Positions 1 to 6,814 of a DNA stretch of 6,814 nucleotides are shown here, one piece after another. Within the stretch, counting starts at the first letter, position 1, and every line of letters begins with the position of its first letter. The position numbers and the translations under genes are program-made. Below the pieces are notes generated by a model, which saw only the letters and a program-made list of their open reading frames with translations, did no database searches and was not told where the DNA came from. Source of the DNA: Actinobacteria bacterium UBA3012 (GTDB lineage Bacteria > Actinomycetota > Actinomycetes > Nanopelagicales > Nanopelagicaceae); assembly GCA_002346305.1 (NCBI GenBank), contig DDZI01000048.1, forward strand, positions 12,836 to 19,649, given 5' to 3'.

Positions 1-390
1 GCCGGCGTAGAACCAGAGATCATGGGATACGGACCAGTTCCAGCAACAGTAAAGGCATTAGCGAAAGCCGGATTATCAATTGATGAGATTGGTGCATTTG
101 AAGTTAATGAGGCTTTTGCAATTCAAGTTTTGGCATTTCTAGATTACTTTGCAATTGCAGATGATGATCCTCGAGTAAATCCTTACGGTGGGGCGATCGC
201 TGTTGGTCATCCACTTGCATCCTCTGGAATTCGCTTAGCCCTAAATCTGGCCCGTACTTTTGAAGAACATCCAGAGATTCGTTATGGATTAACCACAATG
301 TGCATTGGTCTGGGAATGGGTGGAACTGTGATTTGGGAAAATCCAAATTGGAACTTTGGTAAGCAAAATAATGCTAAAGGTGGAAAATAA
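1..390 (+). CDS. fadA: Thiolase (acetyl-CoA C-acyltransferase, FadA-like), C-terminal part only
   Basis: The open frame is already running at base 1, so only the last 129 codons are visible; a thiolase is normally about 390 to 430 residues. The reaction is CoA-dependent cleavage of 3-ketoacyl-CoA to acetyl-CoA and a shortened acyl-CoA, in the cytoplasm. Visible motifs are those of the thiolase C-terminal domain: NEAFA around bases 106-120, NPYGGAIAVGHPLASSG around 178-228 with the catalytic histidine codon at 208-210, and CIGLGMGG starting with the catalytic cysteine codon at 301-303. The nucleophilic N-terminal cysteine is outside the window. The ATG at 22-24 is an internal methionine, not the start, because in-frame thiolase-like sequence (GVEPEI) precedes it. 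The stop TAA at 388-390 shares a base with the fadB start, which indicates one operon. Thiolase identity is secure. The choice between a beta-oxidation thiolase and a biosynthetic acetyl-CoA acetyltransferase rests on the fadB neighbour; the exact symbol is inferred. Confidence 0.93.
   Translation, partial: AGVEPEIMGYGPVPATVKALAKAGLSIDEIGAFEVNEAFAIQVLAFLDYFAIADDDPRVNPYGGAIAVGHPLASSGIRLALNLARTFEEHPEIRYGLTTMCIGLGMGGTVIWENPNWNFGKQNNAKGGK
376..383 (+). promoter_or_regulatory. Ribosome binding site of fadB, inside the thiolase 3' end
   Basis: AAAGGTGG lies six bases before the ATG at 390, a normal Shine-Dalgarno position. It falls within the last codons of the thiolase, whose stop overlaps the fadB start as TAATG. 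This supports the ATG at 390 as the true start and suggests that fadB translation is at least partly coupled to termination on the thiolase. Confidence 0.65.
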
Positions 391-2498
391 TGAGTACGCC
401 AGTTTCAACTCCCCAAGCACCTGAAGAGGTTGTTACAAATGCAATTGTTCGTGAAGTTGATTTAACGCCATTTGGATTTAAAGGAAAGATGGCTTTAATT
501 ACTTTAGATAACGGCTACGACCACAACCGCCCAAACACTATTGGCGTGCAAGGCTTGCAATCTCTTAATGCCGCACTTGATGTAGCAATCGCCGCAGATG
601 TAGATGCAATCGGGATAACTGGAAAACCATTTATTTTTGCCGCAGGGGCAGATCTAAGTGGTGTAGCCGGTGTTGGCGATCAAAAACTTGCACATGCATT
701 CACTAAATTAGGTCATGATGTCTTTCGTCGTTTTGGTGAATGCGGTAAACCTACCTTTGCCTTTATCAATGGATTAGCTCTTGGTGGCGGACTTGAAATT
801 GGATTGCACTGCCAATATCGCACCCTTGCTACCACCGCGATGATCGGTCTGCCTGAAGTATTTCTTGGCTTGGTTCCAGGTTGGGGCGGAGCCACTTTGT
901 TGCCAAAATTAATTGGCCCAGAGTTAGCAACTCGAGTGATAATCGTAAATGCGCTAAATAACAACACCATGCTTAAATCTCCGGAGGCTTTAGAAATTGG
1001 TGTAGTTGACGCAGTATTTGAGCCAGCAGATTTTCTTGAGCAATCAATGACCTTTGCTAGCCATGTATTAAGCGGTGCCAAAAAAATCACTCGCGCAGAT
1101 CACACCAAAGTTGATGCCTCTTGGGAAAATGCTTCCAAGATTGGGGCGGCTGCTGTTGTTAAGAAGTTTGGACGTGCAGATATTGCCTCACCTAAAGCCG
1201 CTTTAAAGTTAATTACAGATGCACGTACCGCTTCCCGTGATTCAGGATTCGCTGCGGAAGATGAAGCTCTTACTGAATTGGTCATGAATGATCCACTTCG
1301 CGCTTCCTTGTATGCCTTTAATCTCATTCAAAAAGGAAAAAAGAAGATTGAAGGAGCGCCAAAACCTGCTCTTGGACGCAAAGTCACTCGCGCTGGAGTG
1401 GTTGGCGCTGGATTAATGGCTTCGCAATTAGCGCTTCTAATTATGCGTAACTTGAAAGTGCCAGTGGTGATTACTGACCTAGACCAAGAACGAGTGGATA
1501 AGGGCATCGCTTGGATTAATAATGAAATTGACACCTTAATTTCCAAAAAACGCGTACGCCCAGATGAGGCTTCACGTTTGAAATCTCTACTGTCAGGCTC
1601 AGTTGATAAATCCGTATACGCAAAATGTGATTTCATTATTGAAGCTATCTTTGAAGAGTTATCGATCAAGCAAAAACTCTTTAAGGAGCTAGAGGAGATC
1701 ATTTCGCCAGAATGTATTTTGGCAACTAATACCTCTTCGCTTTCAGTCACCAAGATGTCTGAGGGTCTGAAAAATCCAGAACGCGTCATCGGTTTCCACT
1801 TCTTTAATCCGGTTGCAGTCATGCCATTACTGGAGATTGCACGCACTGAAAAAACCGATGATGCAACTACGGCTACTGCGGTTTCTGTTGGCAAAGATTT
1901 AAAGAAGACCATGGTGATCGTCAAAGATGCACCAGCATTTGTGGTCAACCGACTATTAATGCGTTTTATGGGCGAGATCACCGATGCGTTAGATGAGGGA
2001 ACTCCTCCTGAGATTGCAGATAGCGCAATGGATCCACTTGGATTACCGATGACCTCATTTGAATTACTTGGTTTAGTTGGACCAGGCGTTGCACTGCATG
2101 TTGGTCAATCTTTGAATGGCTCTCTTGGAGAGCGCTATCGCATCAGTCCAACAATTGAGCGCTTAGTAAAAGCTGGAGTTAAGACCTTCTACATCAAAGA
2201 TGAAAAGGGCAACCAGAGAATCAATCCCGAAGCCGCTGCTTGTTTGCAACCTGGCGATAAGCCATCAACCGCCGAACAAGTTAGATTGCGGGCGCTCACT
2301 GCTTTAGCAAGCGAAGCTCGGATGATGCTTGATGAAGGAGTAATTGCTACACCAGCCGAAATTGATTTGTGCATGATTTTGGGAACAGGTTGGCCATTGC
2401 ATCTGGGTGGAATTTTGCCTTACTTAGATCGTGAAGGAATTAGCGAGGCTGTGACTGGTCAGCGTTTCCATCAACGTGGCGTTGCATCTCTTCCATAA
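390..2498 (+). CDS. fadB: Bifunctional enoyl-CoA hydratase / 3-hydroxyacyl-CoA dehydrogenase (FadB-like)
   Basis: This 702-residue protein hydrates trans-2-enoyl-CoA and oxidises the resulting 3-hydroxyacyl-CoA with NAD, passing 3-ketoacyl-CoA to the thiolase encoded just upstream. The crotonase domain covers roughly residues 30-215: AAGADLSG (84-91) forms the first oxyanion-hole segment, and E136 (in GGGLEIG) and E156 (in PEVFLG) match the two catalytic glutamates, with the same 20-residue spacing as rat crotonase E144/E164. The NAD-binding dehydrogenase domain starts near 331 with VVGAGLMA; the third glycine position of the GxGxxG motif is alanine A344. The dehydrogenase catalytic set is complete: H470 in GFHFFNP, E482 twelve residues later, and N520 in FVVN, matching human HAD H158/E170/N208. 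C-terminal 3HCDH domains follow to the canonical GVAS end. Residues 1-30 are a short N-terminal extension before the crotonase fold. The size is close to E. coli FadB (729). The last 59 bases overlap dxs on the other strand. Paired FadA and FadB probably form an alpha2beta2-type complex (family knowledge, not visible here). Confidence 0.95.
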   Translation: MSTPVSTPQAPEEVVTNAIVREVDLTPFGFKGKMALITLDNGYDHNRPNTIGVQGLQSLNAALDVAIAADVDAIGITGKPFIFAAGADLSGVAGVGDQKLAHAFTKLGHDVFRRFGECGKPTFAFINGLALGGGLEIGLHCQYRTLATTAMIGLPEVFLGLVPGWGGATLLPKLIGPELATRVIIVNALNNNTMLKSPEALEIGVVDAVFEPADFLEQSMTFASHVLSGAKKITRADHTKVDASWENASKIGAAAVVKKFGRADIASPKAALKLITDARTASRDSGFAAEDEALTELVMNDPLRASLYAFNLIQKGKKKIEGAPKPALGRKVTRAGVVGAGLMASQLALLIMRNLKVPVVITDLDQERVDKGIAWINNEIDTLISKKRVRPDEASRLKSLLSGSVDKSVYAKCDFIIEAIFEELSIKQKLFKELEEIISPECILATNTSSLSVTKMSEGLKNPERVIGFHFFNPVAVMPLLEIARTEKTDDATTATAVSVGKDLKKTMVIVKDAPAFVVNRLLMRFMGEITDALDEGTPPEIADSAMDPLGLPMTSFELLGLVGPGVALHVGQSLNGSLGERYRISPTIERLVKAGVKTFYIKDEKGNQRINPEAAACLQPGDKPSTAEQVRLRALTALASEARMMLDEGVIATPAEIDLCMILGTGWPLHLGGILPYLDREGISEAVTGQRFHQRGVASLP
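2440..2498. other. 59-base convergent overlap of the fadB and dxs 3' ends
   Basis: Both reading frames are open here. fadB (+) ends at TAA 2496-2498, and dxs (-) continues past that point to its own TAA at 2442-2440. The overlap encodes FadB residues 684-702 and, antisense, Dxs residues of about 628-646. First codon positions face each other, while the Dxs third positions face FadB second positions. FadB keeps its family-typical C-terminus (RFH..GVAS), so the Dxs tail is probably the added or less constrained partner. No U-rich hairpin terminator is seen on either strand. Confidence 0.9.
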
Positions 2499-4380
2499 AA
2501 CCAAGTTCACCAGTACTGCGCAATTCAACTAGTGATCGTGCAATTCGTTGTGCGGTAATTCCTAGGTCATGCAGAATCTCACCACGTTTTGCATGCTCAA
2601 TAAATGTAAGTGGAACGCCGATTGAATGAACTGGGATATTTAATCCAGCATCTCGGAACATTTCAGCAACACTGCTACCAATTCCAGAGTGACGAATTCC
2701 ATCTTCAACCACAACAACTGCGCTATATCTTTGCGCCATAGTAAGTAGTGCTGATGGCAATGGCTTTACCCAAAGTGGATCTACAACTGTTACACCAACA
2801 CCTTCGCGGTAGGCCTGTGCTGCAGCTTCAACGCAGATGGCAGCCATGGCACCAACGCTAACAATTAAAATATCGGCGCTTTCGCCTCTGTATAAAACAT
2901 CGATGCCATCTCGCCGTTCAAATGCTGGCAAATCTGCGACAACTGCGCCCTTTGGAAAACGGATCAAGGTTGGACGATCATTGATATTTACTGCCTCATT
3001 TAATAATTCCCGTAGTCGAGTTCCATCTCGCGGAGCCCCAATTTGTAATGTGGGAACGATGCCGGCAACTGCCAAATCCCAAATGCCGTGATGTGATGGT
3101 CCGTCATCGCCGGTTACACCAGCTCGATCTAAAACAAATGTCACTCCTGCTCCGTGCAATGCAACATCTAGGAGCAGTTGATCAAAAGCACGATTTAAAA
3201 ATGTTGAGTAGATCGCAACAACTGGATGTAGCCCAGCAAATGCCATCCCCGCCGCACTTGCTGCTGCGTGCTGTTCCGCAATTCCCACATCTATTGTGCG
3301 GGATGGAAACTCTGCTTGGAATTTATCCAAACCAGTGGGTCCAAGCATGGCTGCAGTCAGTGCCACAATATCTTCACGCTTGCGCGCAATTTCAATTAAT
3401 TCATTTGAAAATACAGAAGACCAACTTGTTGCCGTAGTGCTGACTGGCTCACCAGTTTCAGGATCTATAACCCCAACTGAGTGGAATTTATCGGCTTCAT
3501 TTTGCTCGGCAGGTGTGTGACCGCGACCTTTTTCAGTAATTGCGTGAACGATAACTGGAGCACCAAATTGTTTTGCTTGCTCAAGTGCCCGCTCTAGTGC
3601 TGAAATGTCATGGCCATCTACTGGACCTATGTATTTAATTCCTAAATCTTCAAACATTCCCTGAGGGGCGATGATGTCTTTAATTCCTTTTTTCATTCCA
3701 TGCAAAGTTTCAAAAATTGGCCCACCAACAACCGGGGTCTTCTCTAAAACGTTTTTTCCCCAATCCAAAAACTTCTCATAACCTTGAGTCGTTCGCAAAG
3801 TAGTTAAGTAATTTGAGATTCCACCAATAGTTGGACTATATGAACGCTCATTATCATTAACGACAATAACAAGGGAACGCATCTCGGCTGATGCAATATT
3901 ATTTATTGCTTCCCAAGACATTCCACCAGTGAGTGCGCCATCCCCAACAACCACAACAACACTTCGATCTGTGGCACCTTGAAGTGAGAATGCCCGCGAA
4001 ATTCCATCTCCCCATGAAAGGGCAGCGGATGCGTGAGAGTTTTCAAGTACGTCGTGCTCGCTTTCTGAACGACTTGGGTAACCGGATAATCCCCCGCGTT
4101 GGCGAAGTTTTTCAAAGCCATCTGCACGGCCAGTCAAAATCTTGTGGACGTAAGATTGATGTCCAGTATCAAACAAAATTACATCTTTGGGAGATTCAAA
4201 AATTCGGTGTATCGCGATACTCAATTCAACAACACCAAGATTTGGTCCTAGATGACCACCGGTCTTGCTTACTGAGTTGATTAAGAAACTCCGGATCTCA
4301 AGTGAGAGTTGATCCAATTGATCTGCACTCAAACCTTGCAAATCCGCAGGGCTGTTTATTGAGCTTAATAACTCACTCAT
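2440..4380 (-). CDS. dxs: 1-deoxy-D-xylulose-5-phosphate synthase
   Basis: This 646-residue cytoplasmic enzyme uses thiamine diphosphate (TPP) to condense pyruvate with glyceraldehyde 3-phosphate into DXP, the entry step of MEP isoprenoid synthesis and also a precursor for thiamine and pyridoxal. Domain I (about 1-315) holds H43 in GGHLGPN, GHQSYVHKILTGR (73-85) and the TPP/Mg motif GDG (146-148) to NDN (175-177). The pyrimidine-binding domain (about 316-480) holds the catalytic glutamate E369 in GIAEQH, R397, and DRAGVTGDDGPSHHG (418-432) with D426 and H430. These sit exactly one residue below E. coli E370, R398, D427 and H431. The C-terminal transketolase domain runs from about 495 to 615. 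The start is well fixed: the upstream frame meets a TGA at 4401-4399 with no ATG, GTG or TTG in between. The last 19 or so residues are encoded antisense to fadB and look like a non-family tail. dxs lies 43 bases downstream of acnA on the same strand, so co-transcription is likely. Confidence 0.97.
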   Translation of the reverse strand: MSELLSSINSPADLQGLSADQLDQLSLEIRSFLINSVSKTGGHLGPNLGVVELSIAIHRIFESPKDVILFDTGHQSYVHKILTGRADGFEKLRQRGGLSGYPSRSESEHDVLENSHASAALSWGDGISRAFSLQGATDRSVVVVVGDGALTGGMSWEAINNIASAEMRSLVIVVNDNERSYSPTIGGISNYLTTLRTTQGYEKFLDWGKNVLEKTPVVGGPIFETLHGMKKGIKDIIAPQGMFEDLGIKYIGPVDGHDISALERALEQAKQFGAPVIVHAITEKGRGHTPAEQNEADKFHSVGVIDPETGEPVSTTATSWSSVFSNELIEIARKREDIVALTAAMLGPTGLDKFQAEFPSRTIDVGIAEQHAAASAAGMAFAGLHPVVAIYSTFLNRAFDQLLLDVALHGAGVTFVLDRAGVTGDDGPSHHGIWDLAVAGIVPTLQIGAPRDGTRLRELLNEAVNINDRPTLIRFPKGAVVADLPAFERRDGIDVLYRGESADILIVSVGAMAAICVEAAAQAYREGVGVTVVDPLWVKPLPSALLTMAQRYSAVVVVEDGIRHSGIGSSVAEMFRDAGLNIPVHSIGVPLTFIEHAKRGEILHDLGITAQRIARSLVELRSTGELGFMEEMQRHVDGNADQSQPR

Positions 4381-4384
4381 ATCG

Positions 4385-4390
4385 CCCCCC
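4385..4390 (-). promoter_or_regulatory. Probable ribosome binding site of dxs (G6 run) in the 43-base acnA-dxs spacer
   Basis: On the minus strand a run of six G, then CGAT, directly precedes the dxs ATG. A G-run can pair with the CCUCC anti-Shine-Dalgarno by using a G-U wobble, but it is not the classic AGGAGG, and the four-base gap is short. It is the only purine-rich candidate in the spacer at 4381-4423. The rest of the spacer has no hairpin followed by a U-run, and only one isolated -10-like hexamer (see rejected items). Confidence 0.4.
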
Positions 4391-4423
4391 GTGAAAGATC
4401 AGGCTCATATTCTACTTGGCAAG

Positions 4424-6814
4424 CTACTTTCCGCTCGGCAAAAGAGATCTGAGCACATACTGCATGATGCCCCCGTGTCGGTAGTAATCGGCCTCGCCAG
4501 GGGTATCTATCCGCACCAGCGCGCGGAAGGATTTATCTCCGTATGACACTGTTACTTCGCGAGGTGTTGACCCCGAATTGAGTTCCTCAATGCCGGTAAT
4601 CGAAAAGATTTCATCACCAGATAAGTTTAATGATTGCGCACTCTCCCCTTCGAGATATTGAAGAGGCAGCACTCCCATACCGATCAGATTTGAGCGATGG
4701 ATCCGTTCGTAAGATTGTGCAATTACCGCTTTGACACCAAGAAGTGCAGTTCCTTTGGCAGCCCAGTCGCGTGATGATCCAGAGCCATACTCTTTACCGG
4801 CAAGAATTATTAGCGGCGTTCCACTGCTTTGATACTGCATTGATGCGTCATAAATTGTGGATTGCTCTCCACCATTTAGGTAATTCCTAGTGAAGCCACC
4901 TTCAACTCCGTCTAGTAATTGATTTTTCAATCGGATATTTGCGAAGGTTCCTCGAATCATTACTTCGTGATTTCCACGTCGTGATCCATATGAATTGAAA
5001 TCTTTACGATCAACTCCATGTTCTGCTAAATATTTACCAGCCGGTGAATCGGCTTTGATATTTCCGGCAGGTGAGATGTGATCTGTTGTTACTGAATCGC
5101 CTAACTTCGCCAGTACTCTGGCAGCTTTAATATCTTTAACAGGAACGGGGTTGCGTGGCATTCCTTCAAAGTACGGAGGTTTGCGCACATAAGTTGAATC
5201 AGTATCCCAGGCGAAAGTTTTTCCAGTCGGGGTATCAAGTGCTTTCCAGCGATGATCGCCATCAAATACGCTGGCGTAATCTTTAGTGAACATTGCTGAA
5301 GTTATTGATGATTCAACAACTGTTGCGATCTCATGTGCTGATGGCCAAATATCTCGCAAGAAAATAGGTGCACCATTTGCATCGTTGCCCAGTGGATCTT
5401 TCTCAAAATCATGATCCATGGTTCCAGCAAGTGCATAGGCAACCACTAGTGGCGGAGATGCCAAGTAGTTCATCTTTACATCTGGACTAATGCGGCCCTC
5501 GAAGTTTCGATTACCTGACAAAACGGCCGCAACCGCTAAATCCTGCTCATTAACGGCTTTGCTAATTTCAACTGGAAGTGGTCCTGAGTTTCCAATGCAA
5601 GTTACGCAACCATAACCGACCAAGTTAAATCCAAGTTTTTCCATATACGGCATCAAACCTGCGCGCTCGTAGTAATCCATTACAACTTTTGATCCGGGAG
5701 CAAGAGTTGTTTTCACCCAAGGTTTTGATGTCAAACCTTTTTCAACAGCTTTCTTTGCTAGAAGTGCAGCACCAAGCATTACTGATGGATTTGAGGTGTT
5801 TGTGCAAGAAGTGATTGAAGCAATAACTACATCGCCATTTTTAATGGTGGTTGCTTTCCCATTTACTCCAACTGCAATTGGTGATTTCCCAGTTTTTTCA
5901 GTGAAGTAAGTTGGAAGAACTTTGGCAAACTCGGATTTCGAATCAGTTAGTGAGATTCGATCCTGCGGACGTTTTGGTCCGGCGATAGATGGCACAACTG
6001 TTCCTAAATCAAGTTCCACAACTTCAGAGAAACGCGGTTCTACTGATGGGTCATGCCAAAGGCCTTGCAACTTGGCATAAGCTGCTATCAATTCGACTTG
6101 GTTTTCGCTACGACCAGTTAGTCGCATATATCGCAATGTCTCTTCATCAATTGGGAAGATCGCACATGTTGAGCCGTACTCAGGGCTCATATTTCCAATC
6201 GTTGCTCGGTTTGCCATCGGAATTTCAGCAACACCTGGACCGTAAAACTCGACAAATTTTCCAACAACTCCATGCTTACGCAAAATTTGAGTAATTGTTA
6301 ACGCTAAATCTGTAGCGGTAGTTCCAGTTGGTAATTTTCCAGTTAACTTAAATCCAACAACTCTTGGAATCAACATTGAGACTGGTTGGCCAAGCAAGGC
6401 CGCTTCGGCTTCAATTCCCCCAACGCCCCAACCAAGTACACCCAAACCATTAACCATGGTGGTGTGTGAATCAGTACCAACAACGGTATCTGGATATGCA
6501 CGCAATACTCCAGATACTTCTCTAGTCATCACGACTCTTGCTAAAAATTCGATATTTACTTGATGAACAATTCCAGTTCCGGGAGGAACAACTTTAAATT
6601 CATCAAAAGCACCTTGTCCCCAACGCAAGAAACGATAACGCTCACGGTTGCGCTCATATTCAACATCTGTATTTTGTTCAAAAGAAGTGTTAGTTCCAAA
6701 GAAATCTGCGATGACTGAGTGATCAATAACTAATTCTGCAGGAGCGAGTGGATTTACTTTGGTTGGGTCTCCCCCAAGGTCTGCGATGGCTTCACGCATT
6801 GTTGCTAAATCAAC
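4424..6814 (-). CDS. acnA: Aconitate hydratase, AcnA/IRP1 type, 5' end outside the window
   Basis: This cytoplasmic [4Fe-4S] enzyme of the TCA cycle isomerises citrate to isocitrate via cis-aconitate. The frame is open to the window edge, giving 796 visible residues. The methionine at 6799-6797 is internal, since VDLAT precedes it in frame and matches the family. Numbering from the window edge, PLAPAELVIDHS lies near 22-33, and substrate/active-site D115-S116-H117 lie in GTDSHTT. The cluster ligands are C337 (SCTN), C403 and C406 (GCVTC). Their spacings of 66 and 3 equal E. coli AcnA C435/C501/C504, implying about 98 residues are missing and a full length near 894, typical for AcnA. The C-terminal swivel domain has DSVTTDHISPAG (573-584), GSSRD with S680, S681 and R682, and ERIHRSNLIG (703-712). 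The domain order and NRER/GWGVGG motifs place it with AcnA/IRP1 rather than AcnB. The stop is TAG at 4426-4424; dxs follows 43 bases later. Its promoter is not visible. Apo-AcnA RNA binding is known in the family but cannot be judged here. Confidence 0.96.
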   Translation of the reverse strand, partial: VDLATMREAIADLGGDPTKVNPLAPAELVIDHSVIADFFGTNTSFEQNTDVEYERNRERYRFLRWGQGAFDEFKVVPPGTGIVHQVNIEFLARVVMTREVSGVLRAYPDTVVGTDSHTTMVNGLGVLGWGVGGIEAEAALLGQPVSMLIPRVVGFKLTGKLPTGTTATDLALTITQILRKHGVVGKFVEFYGPGVAEIPMANRATIGNMSPEYGSTCAIFPIDEETLRYMRLTGRSENQVELIAAYAKLQGLWHDPSVEPRFSEVVELDLGTVVPSIAGPKRPQDRISLTDSKSEFAKVLPTYFTEKTGKSPIAVGVNGKATTIKNGDVVIASITSCTNTSNPSVMLGAALLAKKAVEKGLTSKPWVKTTLAPGSKVVMDYYERAGLMPYMEKLGFNLVGYGCVTCIGNSGPLPVEISKAVNEQDLAVAAVLSGNRNFEGRISPDVKMNYLASPPLVVAYALAGTMDHDFEKDPLGNDANGAPIFLRDIWPSAHEIATVVESSITSAMFTKDYASVFDGDHRWKALDTPTGKTFAWDTDSTYVRKPPYFEGMPRNPVPVKDIKAARVLAKLGDSVTTDHISPAGNIKADSPAGKYLAEHGVDRKDFNSYGSRRGNHEVMIRGTFANIRLKNQLLDGVEGGFTRNYLNGGEQSTIYDASMQYQSSGTPLIILAGKEYGSGSSRDWAAKGTALLGVKAVIAQSYERIHRSNLIGMGVLPLQYLEGESAQSLNLSGDEIFSITGIEELNSGSTPREVTVSYGDKSFRALVRIDTPGEADYYRHGGIMQYVLRSLLPSGK

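Noticed and set aside
713..1090. Minus-strand open frame of 125 codons opposite the FadB crotonase domain
   Set aside because: It is antisense to the catalytic glutamate region, has no recognisable domain and an unremarkable composition. It is a shadow of fadB.
1328..1981. Minus-strand open frame of 217 codons inside fadB
   Set aside because: It lies wholly opposite the well-conserved dehydrogenase domain of FadB. Its translation shows no family I recognise, and no separate ribosome binding site or promoter is evident. I treat it as a shadow frame.
2472..2484. Possible terminator hairpin CAACG-TGG-CGTTG near the end of fadB
   Set aside because: The stem is only five base pairs with a three-base loop, no U-run follows on either strand, and it encodes conserved FadB residues (RGVA region). 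This is too weak to call a terminator.
3048..3437. Plus-strand open frame of 129 codons opposite dxs
   Set aside because: The frame is rich in Gln, Leu and His, as expected from reading an antisense frame of this gene, and has no domain. dxs motifs are intact on the other strand.
3933..4280. Plus-strand open frame of 115 codons opposite the dxs 5' part
   Set aside because: It sits opposite conserved TPP-binding and GGHLGPN-following sequence, with no independent evidence of coding.
4409..4414. -10-like TAGAAT on the minus strand upstream of dxs
   Set aside because: It matches TATAAT at five of six positions, but no -35 hexamer stands 16 to 18 bases upstream; the nearest TTGCCG is about 21 away. 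One hexamer in a moderately AT-rich spacer is expected by chance.
4409..4440. Repeated AAGTAG on the minus strand at the acnA end and in the spacer
   Set aside because: Two copies of a six-base word separated by six bases, one covering the acnA stop codon. They are too short to distinguish from chance, and no known operator matches.
5989..6294. Plus-strand open frame of 101 codons opposite acnA
   Set aside because: It is antisense to conserved aconitase sequence and has no recognisable product.

Overview
This window looks like ordinary chromosomal housekeeping DNA from an actinobacterium with unusually modest GC (about 40 to 50% in the lines I counted by hand). The protein sequences are of actinobacterial type: a fused enoyl-CoA hydratase/3-hydroxyacyl-CoA dehydrogenase with a GAGLMA dinucleotide motif, a Dxs with the GGHLGPNLG start region, and an AcnA-type aconitase. 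Classical soil actinobacteria are much more GC-rich. The combination of lower GC, very tight packing and overlapping genes suggests a streamlined aquatic lineage, such as the freshwater acI group (Nanopelagicales). That assignment is inference, not something the sequence proves.

Layout. Bases 1-390 (+) hold the C-terminal third or so of a thiolase whose start lies outside the window. Its stop codon overlaps by one base the start of a 702-residue FadB-type bifunctional protein (390-2498, +). On the other strand, transcribed towards the fad genes, an AcnA-type aconitase (4424-6814, -, 5' end outside the window) is followed after 43 bases by dxs (2440-4380, -). fadB and dxs meet tail to tail and overlap by 59 bases. 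The only non-coding DNA is the 43-base acnA-dxs spacer. I see no RNA gene, mobile element, CRISPR array or convincing terminator.

How the genes work together. Thiolase plus FadB carry out the last three steps of each beta-oxidation round: hydration, NAD-dependent oxidation and thiolytic cleavage. They release acetyl-CoA, which enters the TCA cycle where aconitase isomerises citrate. Dxs uses pyruvate and glyceraldehyde 3-phosphate for the first step of the MEP isoprenoid pathway. From memory, beta-oxidation, dxs and acnA genes also lie in the same broad neighbourhood in other actinobacteria, so this may be a compacted form of an old arrangement.

I did not find an undescribed biological system. 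The points most worth a second look are the 59-base antisense overlap of fadB and dxs, the Dxs tail encoded by it, and the close acnA-dxs pairing.
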